From Idiomarina sp. MD25a (GTDB taxonomy: Bacteria; Pseudomonadota; Gammaproteobacteria; Enterobacterales; Alteromonadaceae): a DNA stretch of 64,000 nt. Made by a program: the position numbers and the translations under genes. The notes below the pieces were generated by a model. It was not told where the DNA came from and ran no database searches. It was given only the letters and a program-made list of their open reading frames with translations. The stretch lies in assembly GCF_001870515.1 (NCBI RefSeq), contig NZ_MDGT01000001.1:194284-258283 (forward strand), read 5' to 3'. Each line of letters starts with the position of its first letter. The first letter of the stretch is position 1. Of the stretch, positions 40,017-51,463 are shown one piece after another.

Positions 40017-41018
40017 ATGAATATTAAGCAAAACGTCATATTCACTCTTGTACTCTTTAGCTGCGCCTTGTTGTTTGGTTGCGCCCCTGCCCCTGAGCAG
40101 ATCCACAAAAAAGCACATGCTGAAGCAGGTACTTATGTCGCCGATATTGCTAATGACGGCTCCTTCAGTGTCGTGGCGACTGACAGCAACGGCGTCTTAT
40201 TATGGCCACGTTACGCAAATGATGCCAAATACCAGTGGCGGCAAGATGATGCTGATGTGTCACAAATAATTGCCGTAGATATTGGGGCTGATGGTCGCAC
40301 CGTTGCCACGGCGAGTCGCAAAGCCTTTAGCCTTTGGGATGCGAACAGTGGTGAGAATTTAGGTTATTGGCAATCGGGTGGGGCTGATATTACTAATATT
40401 GCCGTATCAAATAACGGTTCTACTATCGTGCTAGGACTAAACAACGGCACTCAAATTGCGTTCAACCCTGAAACAGGAAGACGCCTTGAATTTTACGGAC
40501 ATCAAAATGCGATAACCGATTTAGTCATCGCCCCCAATGGCCGGTATGCCCTGAGCGGCAGCACCGATCAAACCGCAATTTTATGGTCAACTGAGTCGGG
40601 CCAACCCATCCACCAATGGCAGCATGACACTCGTCTGACAAAAGTGGCTTTAGACGCTGCGGGTCGCTACGCATTAACCGCAGGCAGCTTAGATAAAGCC
40701 TATATTTGGAATGTAAACACCGGTAAGCAAGTTACACAGCTTGATATCATTGAACGTGTTAGAATATTCAGTAGTGCACGTTTCAGCGAATCAGGTGAGT
40801 TTTTAATCACAGGTTCGCCGTCGCGTCAAATTACGCTCTGGCGCACCCAAACGGGTGAAGAGCTTAGAGCTTGGAATGTGGAATTACGCGATAGCCATCG
40901 CCCTAATAATGCCGTGGTGTTAGCAGTCTGGCTTGATGAAAATACGGGTGCCGTGATGAGTGAGAGCTCGGCAGGTTATGGCGAATGGTGGCAACTAGAA
41001 TCGAATTGGCAGCAGTAA
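40017..41018 (+). CDS. WD40-repeat lipoprotein
   Basis: The 333-residue product has a lipoprotein signal peptide with lipobox LFGC, then about six or seven WD40-type beta-propeller repeats, recognisable from recurring units ending in LWD, ILW, YIW and LWR with a preceding GH or D. Such propellers usually serve as protein-binding scaffolds. The exact partner is unknown. The chosen ATG has AAGGC upstream; a TTG two codons earlier is less likely. It is followed by slyX after one base, so the two are one operon. Confidence 0.85.
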   Translation: MNIKQNVIFTLVLFSCALLFGCAPAPEQIHKKAHAEAGTYVADIANDGSFSVVATDSNGVLLWPRYANDAKYQWRQDDADVSQIIAVDIGADGRTVATASRKAFSLWDANSGENLGYWQSGGADITNIAVSNNGSTIVLGLNNGTQIAFNPETGRRLEFYGHQNAITDLVIAPNGRYALSGSTDQTAILWSTESGQPIHQWQHDTRLTKVALDAAGRYALTAGSLDKAYIWNVNTGKQVTQLDIIERVRIFSSARFSESGEFLITGSPSRQITLWRTQTGEELRAWNVELRDSHRPNNAVVLAVWLDENTGAVMSESSAGYGEWWQLESNWQQ

Positions 41019-41019
41019 T

Positions 41020-41250
41020 ATGACTGAAGTAGAACAGTTACAGAGCAGAATTGATAATTTAGAATCCCAACTGGCATTTCAAGAGGATGTCATCGACGCG
41101 TTAAACCAACGCGTTACTGAGCACAATAAAGAACTCTCGGAAGTGGCTCGACGAATGAAATACTTAGGTGAACGATTGCGCCAAGTGCAAGATAGCCAAT
41201 CATCACCAGATGCCGATCCGAGCGTTGAACCCCCACCGCCGCATTATTGA
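41020..41250 (+). CDS. slyX: SlyX family coiled-coil protein
   Basis: The 76-residue product is a small coiled-coil protein of unknown function: leucine heptads from about residue 5 to 55, then a proline-rich end PPPPHY, which is typical of SlyX. In E. coli slyX neighbours fkpA and slyD, consistent with the location here between the WD40 gene and prkB and near fkpA. It starts one base after the WD40 lipoprotein stop. Confidence 0.93.
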   Translation: MTEVEQLQSRIDNLESQLAFQEDVIDALNQRVTEHNKELSEVARRMKYLGERLRQVQDSQSSPDADPSVEPPPPHY

Positions 41251-41304
41251 TCGGAGCGCGGTTATCCGCTATAACAGATGTTCACTCATTGTTAATAGGT
41301 TTTT

Positions 41305-42201
41305 ATGTCTTCGAAGCATCCTATCATTGCGGTAACGGGTTCATCAGGTTCGGGTACTACCACGACAGGTCAAGCACTACGTCATATCTTTCGGTCCCTC
41401 GACGTATCGGCTGCGTTTGTCGAAGGTGATAGCTTTCACCGTTACTCAAGACCGGAAATGGATGTCGCAATCCGAAAGGCTCAAGAACAGGGACGCCATA
41501 TTAGTTACTTTGGTCCTGAAGCAAATGACTTTGAGCGGCTTGAGTCACTGTTCGAAGAATATGGCCGCACAGGTAACGGACAAATCCGGCGCTACTTACA
41601 CACCTTTGATGATGCGGTTCCCTACAATCAAATGCCCGGCACATTTACACCTTGGGAAGACATGCCAGAAAATACCGACGCTTTGTTTTACGAGGGGTTA
41701 CATGGCGGTGTTTGTGGCGAAGGCTATGATGTCAGTAAGCATGTTGATTTGTTGATCGGGATGGTGCCCATCGTGAACCTAGAATGGATTCAAAAGCTGG
41801 TGCGTGATACTCAAGAAAGAGGCCACTCCCGCGAGGCTGTGACAACCAGCATTATTCGTAGTATGGAAGACTATATCTATCATATTGTGCCGCAGTTCTC
41901 GCGCACACACATTAACTTTCAGCGCGTTCCAACGGTTGATACCTCTAATCCATTTAGCGCCAAAGAGATACCATCTCACGACGAAAGCTTTGTTGTTATT
42001 CGCTTTCGCGGTATGAAGAATGTCGATTTCCCGTATTATCTACAGATGATCGATGGCTCGTTTATGTCACGCACCAACACTTTGGTAGTACCGGGCGGCA
42101 AACAGGCGCTGGCAATGGAGTTAATATTAACCCCCTTAATCGAACAAATTATCGAGCGCAAAACGCAGTTGCGTACCCAAGTGGACTGGCTCGATAATTA
42201 A
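41305..42201 (+). CDS. prkB: Phosphoribulokinase-like protein PrkB
   Basis: The 298-residue product is a P-loop kinase of the phosphoribulokinase family: GSSGSGTTTT (12-21) is the Walker A loop, then EGDSFHRYSR and FYEGLHGG, which fit the substrate site and Walker B region. In photoautotrophs the family makes ribulose-1,5-bisphosphate, but no RuBisCO or other Calvin genes are present, and the same orphan gene occurs in E. coli (prkB), near yhfA. Its real substrate in heterotrophs is not settled. Confidence 0.92.
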   Translation: MSSKHPIIAVTGSSGSGTTTTGQALRHIFRSLDVSAAFVEGDSFHRYSRPEMDVAIRKAQEQGRHISYFGPEANDFERLESLFEEYGRTGNGQIRRYLHTFDDAVPYNQMPGTFTPWEDMPENTDALFYEGLHGGVCGEGYDVSKHVDLLIGMVPIVNLEWIQKLVRDTQERGHSREAVTTSIIRSMEDYIYHIVPQFSRTHINFQRVPTVDTSNPFSAKEIPSHDESFVVIRFRGMKNVDFPYYLQMIDGSFMSRTNTLVVPGGKQALAMELILTPLIEQIIERKTQLRTQVDWLDN

Positions 42202-42205
42202 TTCT

Positions 42206-43057
42206 TTACTCTTCGACGAGCCAAAAAGAACGCGAATGGGCTGATTCATCTTGCGCCAAAATGCGTTGCAGGTAATTCATCACGTCCGGTAACTGCTGCT
42301 GCACACCGAATGGCGGATTTACCCATACATAACCACACCCATAAAGCCCGGTGGTTGGATTAGGCTGCTTCACCATGAGTTCGATCGCTAAGGTTTTCGG
42401 TAAACCGTCTAACTCTGCTAACTGACGATAAAAGTCACCGACCTTTTCATCGTCTTTTAACGGAAACCAAACGGCAAAGCTACCAGCCGCCCACCGTTTA
42501 ACCCCATGTTTAACTGCAGCGACAATATCGTCGAACTCATGAACCGACTCAAACGGAGGGTCAATGAGCACTAGCCCGCGTTTCTCGTTTGGGGGCAGTT
42601 TGGCTTTTAATGCTTCATAACCATCAAAGGGCGCCATGACCTCTAAGTGGCTTGTTCGTTGGCCTTTCAAATTAGCCTTAAGCGATTTAGCGTCCTCTGT
42701 GTGTAGCTCACTAACAATATGTCTATCCGTGACTCTCAGTAGTTGCTGTACCACCCAAGGCGAACCTGGATATGCCTTCAACTCGCCTTGCTCATTTAAA
42801 CCTTCAACAATATCTAAGTAAGGTTTAATAAAAGCTGGCGCATCGGCATCGTTCCACAGCCTGCCAATACCCTCTGGATACTCATTGGTTTTACCAGCTT
42901 GCTCAGAGGTCAGATCGTATAGTCCAATCCCGCCGTGGGTATCGAGTACACAAATAGGCTTGTCTTTCTGCTTGTAGTAGTCAATCGCCATGACCAACAG
43001 AAGATGTTTAAATACGTCGGCAAAGTTACCGGCGTGGTAAATATGTCGATAGTTCAC
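42206..43057 (-). CDS. rlmJ: 23S rRNA (adenine-2030-N6)-methyltransferase RlmJ
   Basis: RlmJ methylates adenine 2030 in 23S rRNA. The 283-residue product begins with NYRHIYHAGNFADVFKH, a family signature, and has the LIDPPFE motif typical of N6-adenine methyltransferases (DPPF/Y) in the C-terminal half. It overlaps the upstream YhfA/OsmC gene by four bases and is the last gene of the minus-strand series that starts with astC. The convergent prkB ends four bases away. Confidence 0.96.
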   Translation of the reverse strand: MNYRHIYHAGNFADVFKHLLLVMAIDYYKQKDKPICVLDTHGGIGLYDLTSEQAGKTNEYPEGIGRLWNDADAPAFIKPYLDIVEGLNEQGELKAYPGSPWVVQQLLRVTDRHIVSELHTEDAKSLKANLKGQRTSHLEVMAPFDGYEALKAKLPPNEKRGLVLIDPPFESVHEFDDIVAAVKHGVKRWAAGSFAVWFPLKDDEKVGDFYRQLAELDGLPKTLAIELMVKQPNPTTGLYGCGYVWVNPPFGVQQQLPDVMNYLQRILAQDESAHSRSFWLVEE

Positions 43058-43470
43058 GCTTCGATAATCTTATAGCTATGGCTCATTTCAACACTGGCTT
43101 CGAGCATTTTGGCTACCGAACAATATTTGTCAGCTGATAGTTTTACCGCTCGTTCTACATGCGATTCGGCGACACTATGACCCGTTACCATAAATTCCAG
43201 GTGAACCTTCTTAAACACTTTCGGGGTATCACTCACTCGTTCACCGGTCACACGACATTCACAGTGCATTACCTTTTGTCGTGCCTTTTTCAGTATGCTC
43301 ACTACATCCACAGAAGCACAACTCCCGGCAGCCATTAGAATAGCTTCCATGGGGCTTGCAGCCGTTTTGGCATGACCATCTAAGACCATTTGATGGCCAC
43401 TACCAGACTCCGCTACAAAAGTCAGGTCATCAAGCCACTTAACCGTCGCATTCAAGGTATTCTCAGACAT
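43054..43470 (-). CDS. OsmC-family protein (YhfA-like)
   Basis: The 138-residue product has the OsmC/Ohr fold pattern with two conserved cysteines: one in AAGSCASVDV near residue 52, the other near residue 116 in SADKYCSVA. These suggest a thiol-based peroxidase or a related redox role. In E. coli YhfA is adjacent to prkB and crp; here it overlaps rlmJ by four bases and lies near prkB. Its physiological substrate is unknown. Confidence 0.88.
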   Translation of the reverse strand: MSENTLNATVKWLDDLTFVAESGSGHQMVLDGHAKTAASPMEAILMAAGSCASVDVVSILKKARQKVMHCECRVTGERVSDTPKVFKKVHLEFMVTGHSVAESHVERAVKLSADKYCSVAKMLEASVEMSHSYKIIEA

Positions 43471-43478
43471 AAATGAAT

Positions 43479-43826
43479 TTAGCCTTTGGTATTCAGACGC
43501 TGATCAAAAAGGTTTTTTACCAAACCTACAAATTCAATAATAAACGTCTCTTGTTGTTCGGAGGGGTGATTGTCGAGTACAGACGAAAGGATTTCTTCTA
43601 AATCATACATAATCGCGTCGGCTTCTCGCACAATATCAAGTCGGGTGTCTTGATCGATATCGTTCTGCTCAAACAACGCCATCATGTGCTGTGAGAGTTT
43701 CTCCTCAAGCACATCACGCAGGGTGTAATTTGCACTGCCTGCTGGCAGCTTCCGCTGTTCAAACAACGGAAGCTGCTCAGTCAAGTAGTGAATAAGTTCG
43801 ACGTAACCGTCTGTCTCAGTAATCAT
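43479..43826 (-). CDS. DUF3802-like small protein
   Basis: The 115-residue product is a soluble, acidic, mainly helical protein with no recognised catalytic motif. It starts with ETDGYVELIHYLTEQL and resembles DUF3802, a gammaproteobacterial family of unknown function, by memory rather than search. It lies 12 bases after astD and eight bases before the YhfA/OsmC gene, so it is probably cotranscribed with the ast genes. Its role cannot be deduced from context. Confidence 0.55.
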   Translation of the reverse strand: MITETDGYVELIHYLTEQLPLFEQRKLPAGSANYTLRDVLEEKLSQHMMALFEQNDIDQDTRLDIVREADAIMYDLEEILSSVLDNHPSEQQETFIIEFVGLVKNLFDQRLNTKG

Positions 43827-43838
43827 TGAGATAACTTA

Positions 43839-45311
43839 TTAAAATTTTAGCCCCGGCGCTAGTGTTTCGGGCAAACTTTGTGTATCGGCTTCGACAGATG
43901 CCACAGGGTAAGAGCAGTAATCTGCCGCATAATAAGCACTTGCACGATGATTACCGCTAGCACCGATACCACCAAATGGAGCTGCACTGCTTGCACCTGT
44001 AATCGGTTTGTTCCAATTAACAATGCCAGCACGAATGTGCTTAAAGAAATGACGATAAGTCGCTTCGTCATCACACAGAATGCCTGCTGACAACCCATAG
44101 CGCGTATCGTTTGCTTTAGCAATCGCATCGTCTAAGTCGTTAAAGCGGTATACTTTAAGCATTGGACCAAAGTATTCTTCATCGGGCGCATTTTCGACAC
44201 CGGACATATCAATAATACCTGGCGTAACAAAGCCTAAGTTACTGTCTTTCTGCTTGAGCTTAACCAATGGTTTACCACCGAGTTGGACGAGCTCATTCTG
44301 CGCATCCACCATTTGACTCGCGGCTTTTGCAGAAATCATTGCGCCCATAAACGGCTGAGGGTCAGCATCGTAGTCATCAACGAGGATGTTTTCGGTCACT
44401 TCTACCAAACGGTCGAGTACTTTGCCGCCCATTTCGGTGTTTTCGATAAACAGTTTACGCGCACAAGTACAACGCTGACCTGAAGTGATAAACGCTGACT
44501 GGACGATGTTATGTACAGCGGCATCGACATCAGTAATGTTGGTAACGATTAACGGGTTATTGCCGCCCATCTCCAACGCCAAGATTTTATCTGGACGTCC
44601 ACCAAATTGTTTATGTAGTAAGTGTCCGGTATTCGAAGAGCCCGTAAAGTATAGGCCATCGATCTGTGGATGGACTGACAGCGCTTTACCGGTCTCGACT
44701 TCACCCTGAACCAAGTTCAGCACGCCCGCTGGCAGGCCAGCCTCTTGCCACAACTCGACCGTCACCTGAGCCACATGAGGCGTCAGCTCAGACGGCTTAA
44801 ACACCACCGTGTTGCCAGCGATCAAAGCAGGGACAATGTGACCGTTCGGTAAGTGCCCTGGGAAGTTATAAGGACCATAAACAGCGACTACGCCATGAGG
44901 CTTGTGGCGAATAAACGCCTTCGCACCTGGCATCTCGTTTTCTACTGTCCCTGTGCGCTCTAGATATGCGCGCTCAGAGATGCCCACTTTACCGATCATC
45001 GCACCCACCTCAGTGCGTGTTTCCCAAACCGGTTTACCCGTTTCGGCCGCCATCACGCGTGCTAAACGTTCTTTGTTTTGCTCAAGTAATTCCGAAAACT
45101 TTTTACAAATAGCTAAGCGATCTTCAAATGAAGTGTGAGACCACTCAGGAAATGCCGCACGAGCAGCCATAACCGCTGCATCAACTTGTTGCTCGGATGC
45201 ACTTTCACCACTCCAAACAACTTCATTACGTGCAGGATCAATCGACTTAAAGGTTTTACCTTCGCCCGCGAGCCATTGATCGTTAATAAACTGTACATTA
45301 GAACTCATCAT
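43839..45311 (-). CDS. astD: Succinylglutamic semialdehyde dehydrogenase AstD
   Basis: AstD oxidises succinylglutamic semialdehyde to succinylglutamate in the arginine succinyltransferase route. The 490-residue product has the aldehyde dehydrogenase landmarks FTGSSNTG (NAD site), EMGGNNPL with the active-site Glu and [10 protein letters not shown] with the catalytic Cys. Two ATG codons occur in tandem; AGGAGA is four or seven bases upstream, so the second may be the true start. It sits 10 bases after astA. No astB or astE (arginine succinylhydrolase and desuccinylase) is in the window. Confidence 0.95.
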   Translation of the reverse strand: MMSSNVQFINDQWLAGEGKTFKSIDPARNEVVWSGESASEQQVDAAVMAARAAFPEWSHTSFEDRLAICKKFSELLEQNKERLARVMAAETGKPVWETRTEVGAMIGKVGISERAYLERTGTVENEMPGAKAFIRHKPHGVVAVYGPYNFPGHLPNGHIVPALIAGNTVVFKPSELTPHVAQVTVELWQEAGLPAGVLNLVQGEVETGKALSVHPQIDGLYFTGSSNTGHLLHKQFGGRPDKILALEMGGNNPLIVTNITDVDAAVHNIVQSAFITSGQRCTCARKLFIENTEMGGKVLDRLVEVTENILVDDYDADPQPFMGAMISAKAASQMVDAQNELVQLGGKPLVKLKQKDSNLGFVTPGIIDMSGVENAPDEEYFGPMLKVYRFNDLDDAIAKANDTRYGLSAGILCDDEATYRHFFKHIRAGIVNWNKPITGASSAAPFGGIGASGNHRASAYYAADYCSYPVASVEADTQSLPETLAPGLKF

Positions 45312-45321
45312 TGTTCTCCTG

Positions 45322-46347
45322 TTACAGAGCCACGATACGCACCGTATCGCCCTCAGAAAGATTCAATTTATCCGCTTGCTCAGCGCTCAATTGCACTTTT
45401 TCAGAGCCGTCAATGTGACGAACCTGAGCCGCTCTAAATGATTCAATTTGTGTATTGCATATAATATGAGGCGTTGCACTCTCGGCATCCACTGGTGTGT
45501 CGACCAGCATCACCTCTTTTAATACACTATTACGTACACTACGTAAGTTCTGGACTTCCGCCTCGACCGTCGGTCCTGCGTCGAAAATATCGACAAAGCC
45601 ACGGAACCTAAAGCCTTCAGACTCGAGTAGTTTTAACGCCGGTCGCGTATTATCGTGCACTTTGCCGATCACTTCTCTTGCCTTCTCTGGCAACAGTGAT
45701 GTGTAAATCGGGTAGCGCGGCATGAGCTCAGCAATAAAGGTTTTATCGCCAATGCCACTCAAGTAATCTGCTTTGGGGAAGTCCATCGAGAAAAAATGTT
45801 GTTCCAACCAATCCCAGAAAGGTGATGCACCATCGTCGTCACACACGCCACGCATTTCAGCAATCACCCAATCACTAAAGCGTTGTTTGAATTGCGCTAA
45901 AAACAGCATCCGAAAACGTGAAAGCGTGCGGCCATTTAAGTTGTGACGATACGGCTCACGTAAAAACAACGTGCATAGCTCTGAAACACCTGTGTAGTCA
46001 TTACATAATGACAATGTCTCGAGCGTGTTATGAATGTTTAGCTTCTCAGAATGGTGCACGACCTTACCTAAGCGGTAATGCCAAAACGCTTCGGTCAACC
46101 CAACGGCTGCCTCAATACCACTGACACCGGCAATTTCGCCCGTTTCGGTATCTTCCATGACGAACAGATAACTTTCATCGCCTGGGGTCGCTACATCTTG
46201 CTTGGCAAAAGCAGCTTGCGCTCGAGCGATTCTTCGCTCGAGCAAACCTTGATCAATTGGCAACGATGTAAATCCATGCCCAGACTCTACTGCACAACTA
46301 TATAGCGCTTCGTAATCTGCTGCCTCTATCGGTCGAATAACCAACAT
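45322..46347 (-). CDS. astA: Arginine N-succinyltransferase AstA
   Basis: AstA transfers succinyl from succinyl-CoA to the alpha-amino group of arginine, the first step of the AST pathway. The 341-residue product has the family opening [15 protein letters not shown], the GHGFTSLP region and the C-terminal RAAQVRH. It is complete and close to the usual size. It is 13 bases downstream of astC and 10 upstream of astD. Only one AstA chain is present; some pseudomonads encode two subunits (AruF/AruG). Confidence 0.95.
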   Translation of the reverse strand: MLVIRPIEAADYEALYSCAVESGHGFTSLPIDQGLLERRIARAQAAFAKQDVATPGDESYLFVMEDTETGEIAGVSGIEAAVGLTEAFWHYRLGKVVHHSEKLNIHNTLETLSLCNDYTGVSELCTLFLREPYRHNLNGRTLSRFRMLFLAQFKQRFSDWVIAEMRGVCDDDGASPFWDWLEQHFFSMDFPKADYLSGIGDKTFIAELMPRYPIYTSLLPEKAREVIGKVHDNTRPALKLLESEGFRFRGFVDIFDAGPTVEAEVQNLRSVRNSVLKEVMLVDTPVDAESATPHIICNTQIESFRAAQVRHIDGSEKVQLSAEQADKLNLSEGDTVRIVAL

Positions 46348-46360
46348 ACAGGGTCCTCAA

Positions 46361-47895
<1,535 letters not shown>

Positions 47896-48585
47896 ATGAG
47901 TGAACAAGAACTTACATTAGAAACAAGCTCGCGGTTCCAATTACGCCATTTAACGGTTGGACACACATTCGAGATTGAATTTGAGTCAGCATCGCGTCCG
48001 CGGATAAAGTTGCCATTGGTCGGCTGTGAACATGGTCGCTACCTTATCGTTCGCTCACCGAACCCCAAAACCCACGGCAGTTACGCAGATGTCATGTACG
48101 ACGGCTGTCCAATTATTGTTCGCACAGTAGTAGAGGGCGATAAAGGCGAGATCATTGCTTTTAAATCAAATATCTTGGCGATCATTAATTACCCCGTACG
48201 GCTCATGTTTTTGGCCTATCCAGAGAACATAGAAAACCGCAACTTGCGCGCTACACAGCGCTTCCCAACCCGTGTGCCCATCACATTATCATCACAACAT
48301 CATGACCAGCTAGCAGCTAATGGTGTGATGGTCGACGTATCGATGTCGGGTTGTCGCCTGTTATTTAATGTCAGTGATAATCAAACCGCACTTAAAGAAC
48401 AAGCCATCAATTTGCACTTGCACTATTCACAGGGTAATAGCGAACCTATTTTGCGGGGTGATGTGAAAAACCAACGTAAAACGGGACAAGAATTAGCCGT
48501 CGGTGTTGCATTCACCGACGACGAAGCATTCGTAAAACAGCAATTAAAACGGTACCTAATGATCGATCTTGATTTAGCTATTTAG
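47896..48585 (+). CDS. PilZ-domain protein, YcgR-like
   Basis: The 229-residue cytoplasmic protein has an N-terminal YcgR-like domain (about 15-105) and a C-terminal PilZ domain (about 110-220). The cyclic-di-GMP-binding residues are present as RATQR (RxxxR) and DVSMSG (the D/NxSxxG pattern), so it likely binds cyclic-di-GMP. In E. coli, YcgR brakes the flagellar motor. The start is the ATG encoding MSEQEL, with no strong SD; a GTG 39 bases upstream is in frame but less likely. It is convergent with the HDOD gene. Confidence 0.85.
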   Translation: MSEQELTLETSSRFQLRHLTVGHTFEIEFESASRPRIKLPLVGCEHGRYLIVRSPNPKTHGSYADVMYDGCPIIVRTVVEGDKGEIIAFKSNILAIINYPVRLMFLAYPENIENRNLRATQRFPTRVPITLSSQHHDQLAANGVMVDVSMSGCRLLFNVSDNQTALKEQAINLHLHYSQGNSEPILRGDVKNQRKTGQELAVGVAFTDDEAFVKQQLKRYLMIDLDLAI

Positions 48586-48590
48586 CGCTA

Positions 48591-49769
48591 TTACTCGGGT
48601 ACGTTGAACTTAGGGCGTTTTAAATTCAATGTGTTTAGCTCAGCAACGAGGCCCGCATCAACATCGTAACGTTTGAGTAAATGAGAGCCTTCCTCAACCG
48701 TCGCCAACTCGACTTCTCTCAACATACGGAACTCACAAAATGCATTGGCTTGCGCCAATATTTTTGCATACTCAGAATCAAACTCCGCTTTACTGCTCGC
48801 TTGGTGAAAATTCTGCAAATGCTGACTAATCGGCACTCGCTGTAAACCCCACCCCTCCGATACGATATAGCTCACACGTTTATCCTGCTCTAGCATTAAG
48901 TTTCGTAAGAAGCGCTCATCGGGGGTAATATTCACCAATGCACTATGGCGGTCAGGGCTGCTATCGTTAATCGATTCCATCGCCATTTCACGCTGAACAT
49001 CATCAAAAACGCGTAAGTACAGCTTTGTTAAGGCAACTTTGCCGAGTTCATGAAACATACCAAGCGTATACGCAAGCACGGGATCTTTTAATTTTCGAGT
49101 CTCCGCAATGGCTTGAGCAATAATGGCGGTACCTAAGCAATGTTCCCAGACTTTTCTTCGAAACAAGGTAAACGGCTGAGTCGAGGGCGGGAGCCAATGT
49201 TGCATGATATAAGCTGGAGTGAGTAAGCGAAGGTTTTCGCTCCCCATGAAACTCATCGCCGTACGCAAGTTTTCGAGTTTAACTTTGTTACCCTTACGAC
49301 GCTGATCAATGAATGGCGGTTGATTAACGGTTTTCAATACACCGTTATGGAACCAATCCATGCCTTGTACAGTATCCTCGATACGCCGCATAGAGGCGGC
49401 CTTGGTACTCAGGATATCGAGGAGATCAGGTAACCTATCCGGCAAAGGGATGAGCTTTTCACGCACGAAATCGCGATCATCCAATTGTTCTAGGATACGT
49501 CGATAAATGTTTTCATGGAGTTCGTCAGAAATACGATCTTGATAGCGTTGACGCGCTCTAGCAAGGCGTTCACGTTCATCATAATTAATTTGCTCGACCT
49601 GAAGTAACCGACGCTTTTGTTCTTGAACTTCGTTGTCAACGCCGTCGGCTTTATCTCTGCTTTTGCGCGCAAACGGAAAGCTAATTAGATAATTGATAAA
49701 GCGCTTCTCAAGACGAAATGCGGGGTCTTTGCTTCCACCTTCGGTCGATACAGCAAAAAAATCAAACAT
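48591..49769 (-). CDS. HDOD-domain protein
   Basis: The 392-residue product has a charged N-terminal part with a coiled-coil tendency (about 40-110), then an HDOD domain (about 105-330). HDOD domains resemble HD phosphohydrolases but usually lack full metal ligands; here WEHCLGTA and GMFHELGKVAL are seen. Such proteins take part in signalling, often with c-di-GMP or chemosensory systems, but a function is not assigned. It is convergent with the PilZ gene six bases away, and lies downstream of pabA on the same strand. Confidence 0.85.
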   Translation of the reverse strand: MFDFFAVSTEGGSKDPAFRLEKRFINYLISFPFARKSRDKADGVDNEVQEQKRRLLQVEQINYDERERLARARQRYQDRISDELHENIYRRILEQLDDRDFVREKLIPLPDRLPDLLDILSTKAASMRRIEDTVQGMDWFHNGVLKTVNQPPFIDQRRKGNKVKLENLRTAMSFMGSENLRLLTPAYIMQHWLPPSTQPFTLFRRKVWEHCLGTAIIAQAIAETRKLKDPVLAYTLGMFHELGKVALTKLYLRVFDDVQREMAMESINDSSPDRHSALVNITPDERFLRNLMLEQDKRVSYIVSEGWGLQRVPISQHLQNFHQASSKAEFDSEYAKILAQANAFCEFRMLREVELATVEEGSHLLKRYDVDAGLVAELNTLNLKRPKFNVPE

Positions 49770-49839
49770 TTAGCGGTATACCCTTGTTTATAAGATGCGT
49801 AATTTGAACAGACACTTAGTAATTAGTAAATATATCATG

Positions 49840-50424
49840 TTACGGATTAAGGGTAGTTAAAAAGTTGCCTATCAGGGCGTGTCCGGATTGGGTTAGCACG
49901 GATTCAGGGTGAAACTGGACGCCGAAAATGGGAAGCTCTTTGTGGCGCATACCCATAACTTCGGTACCAAATTCATCCGAGTCTACCCAAGCATCAACAA
50001 CGAACGACTCTGGAAGGGTTTCTTGAGCGACAATCAGTGAATGGTAGCGCGTTACCTCAATAGGCGAGGAGAGCCCGTGATAAAGTCCCTTTCCGTCATG
50101 ACAGACTTTAGACACTTTGCCGTGCATGACTCGCGGTGCTCTCACTACCTGAGCTCCCCAAACTTGCGCAATCGCTTGATGCCCAAGGCACACCCCCAAT
50201 ATCGGCATGTGCTCCGCACACGCCTCAATCGCAGCCAGTGACACGCCCGACTCGTTGGGGCTACACGGTCCCGGCGATATAACTAAAGCGCGCGGCTGAC
50301 GTGCTAGAAGATCTGTTATTGAGATAGCATCGTTACGCACCACCCAAACAGCTTCTCCAAGCTCTTCAAAATAGCGCGCTAAGTTATGGGTAAACGAGTC
50401 ATAGTTATCGATTAACGCGATCAC
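49840..50424 (-). CDS. pabA: Aminodeoxychorismate/anthranilate synthase glutaminase subunit
   Basis: This class I glutamine amidotransferase supplies ammonia to chorismate for p-aminobenzoate (folate) or anthranilate. The 194-residue product has LIDNYDSFTHNL, the GVCLGHQAIA nucleophile motif and the FGVQFHPESVLT His-Glu pair. It is alone, with no trpE or pabB near, so it may serve both pathways. It is 11 bases after trpS; the operon order rpe-trpS-pabA here lacks the gph found in E. coli. Confidence 0.93.
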   Translation of the reverse strand: MIALIDNYDSFTHNLARYFEELGEAVWVVRNDAISITDLLARQPRALVISPGPCSPNESGVSLAAIEACAEHMPILGVCLGHQAIAQVWGAQVVRAPRVMHGKVSKVCHDGKGLYHGLSSPIEVTRYHSLIVAQETLPESFVVDAWVDSDEFGTEVMGMRHKELPIFGVQFHPESVLTQSGHALIGNFLTTLNP

Positions 50425-50435
50425 GCGCTATCACC

Positions 50436-51446
50436 TCACTGACCTGGGTACTGAACAAAGCCAACGGCTTTATATACATCAGCTAACGTTTGGTGGGCGG
50501 CTTCACGTGCTTTATCGGCACCTTTTTTCATCACCTGGTTCAAGAACTCACGATCATTACGCATCTCGTGGTAACGCTGTTGAATAGGCTCTAACATCGC
50601 TACCACCGATTCAGCGACATCTTTTTTAAGGTGACCATACATTTTATCTTCGTACTCAGGAACAAGCTCATCGATACTGCGCCCTGTGGCGGCCGACATA
50701 ATACTCAGCAAATTCGACACGCCCGGCTTTTCTTGCTGATCGAAGTAAATACGTGCTTGTTCATCCGAATCAGTGACCGCCTTTTTAATCTTTTTGAGGA
50801 TTTTCTTCGGCTCTTCCAACAGCCCCACGTAATTATTAGGGTTATCATCTGACTTCGACATTTTTTTCGTCGGATCCTGCAATGACATAACACGCGCGCC
50901 GACTTTAGGGATCATGGGTTCTGGAATTTTGAAAACATCGCCGTACAAATTATTGAAACGTTCCGCGACATTACGCGCCAGCTCTAAATGCTGCTTTTGG
51001 TCATCGCCAACGGGCACTTCATTGGCTTGATAAAGCAAGATATCAGCAGCCATCAATGCCGGATATGTGAAAAGACCCGCGTTGATGTTATTGGCATGAC
51101 GTTGAGACTTATCTTTAAACTGCGTCATACGATTCAGTTCACCCATTTGCGTGTAGCAATTCAAGATCCACGCCAATTGTGCGTGCTCAGGAACGTGCGA
51201 TTGAATGAACACGGTGCTTTGTTCAGGGTCAAGGCCACAGGCTAAATACAATGCCAAACCATCGAGGGTCGCCTCTTGCAGTTTTTCAGGCTCTTGCCGC
51301 ACAGTGATAGCGTGCAAATCAACCAGCATAAACTTACAGTCGTGAGTCGCTTGCATATTGACCCACTGACGCAATGCGCCAATATAATTACCAATTGATA
51401 ATTGACCTGAAGGCTGACAGCCGCTTAATACGATAGGTTTAGACAT
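50436..51446 (-). CDS. trpS: Tryptophanyl-tRNA synthetase
   Basis: TrpS charges tRNA-Trp. The 336-residue class I enzyme has the HIGH-like SIGNYIGAL motif near residue 17 and KKMSKSDDN (the KMSKS loop) near residue 195. It begins [15 protein letters not shown]. It is complete and of normal length, between rpe and pabA, 17 bases after rpe. Confidence 0.97.
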   Translation of the reverse strand: MSKPIVLSGCQPSGQLSIGNYIGALRQWVNMQATHDCKFMLVDLHAITVRQEPEKLQEATLDGLALYLACGLDPEQSTVFIQSHVPEHAQLAWILNCYTQMGELNRMTQFKDKSQRHANNINAGLFTYPALMAADILLYQANEVPVGDDQKQHLELARNVAERFNNLYGDVFKIPEPMIPKVGARVMSLQDPTKKMSKSDDNPNNYVGLLEEPKKILKKIKKAVTDSDEQARIYFDQQEKPGVSNLLSIMSAATGRSIDELVPEYEDKMYGHLKKDVAESVVAMLEPIQQRYHEMRNDREFLNQVMKKGADKAREAAHQTLADVYKAVGFVQYPGQ

Positions 51447-51463
51447 CTTTATTCGCTTCCTAA

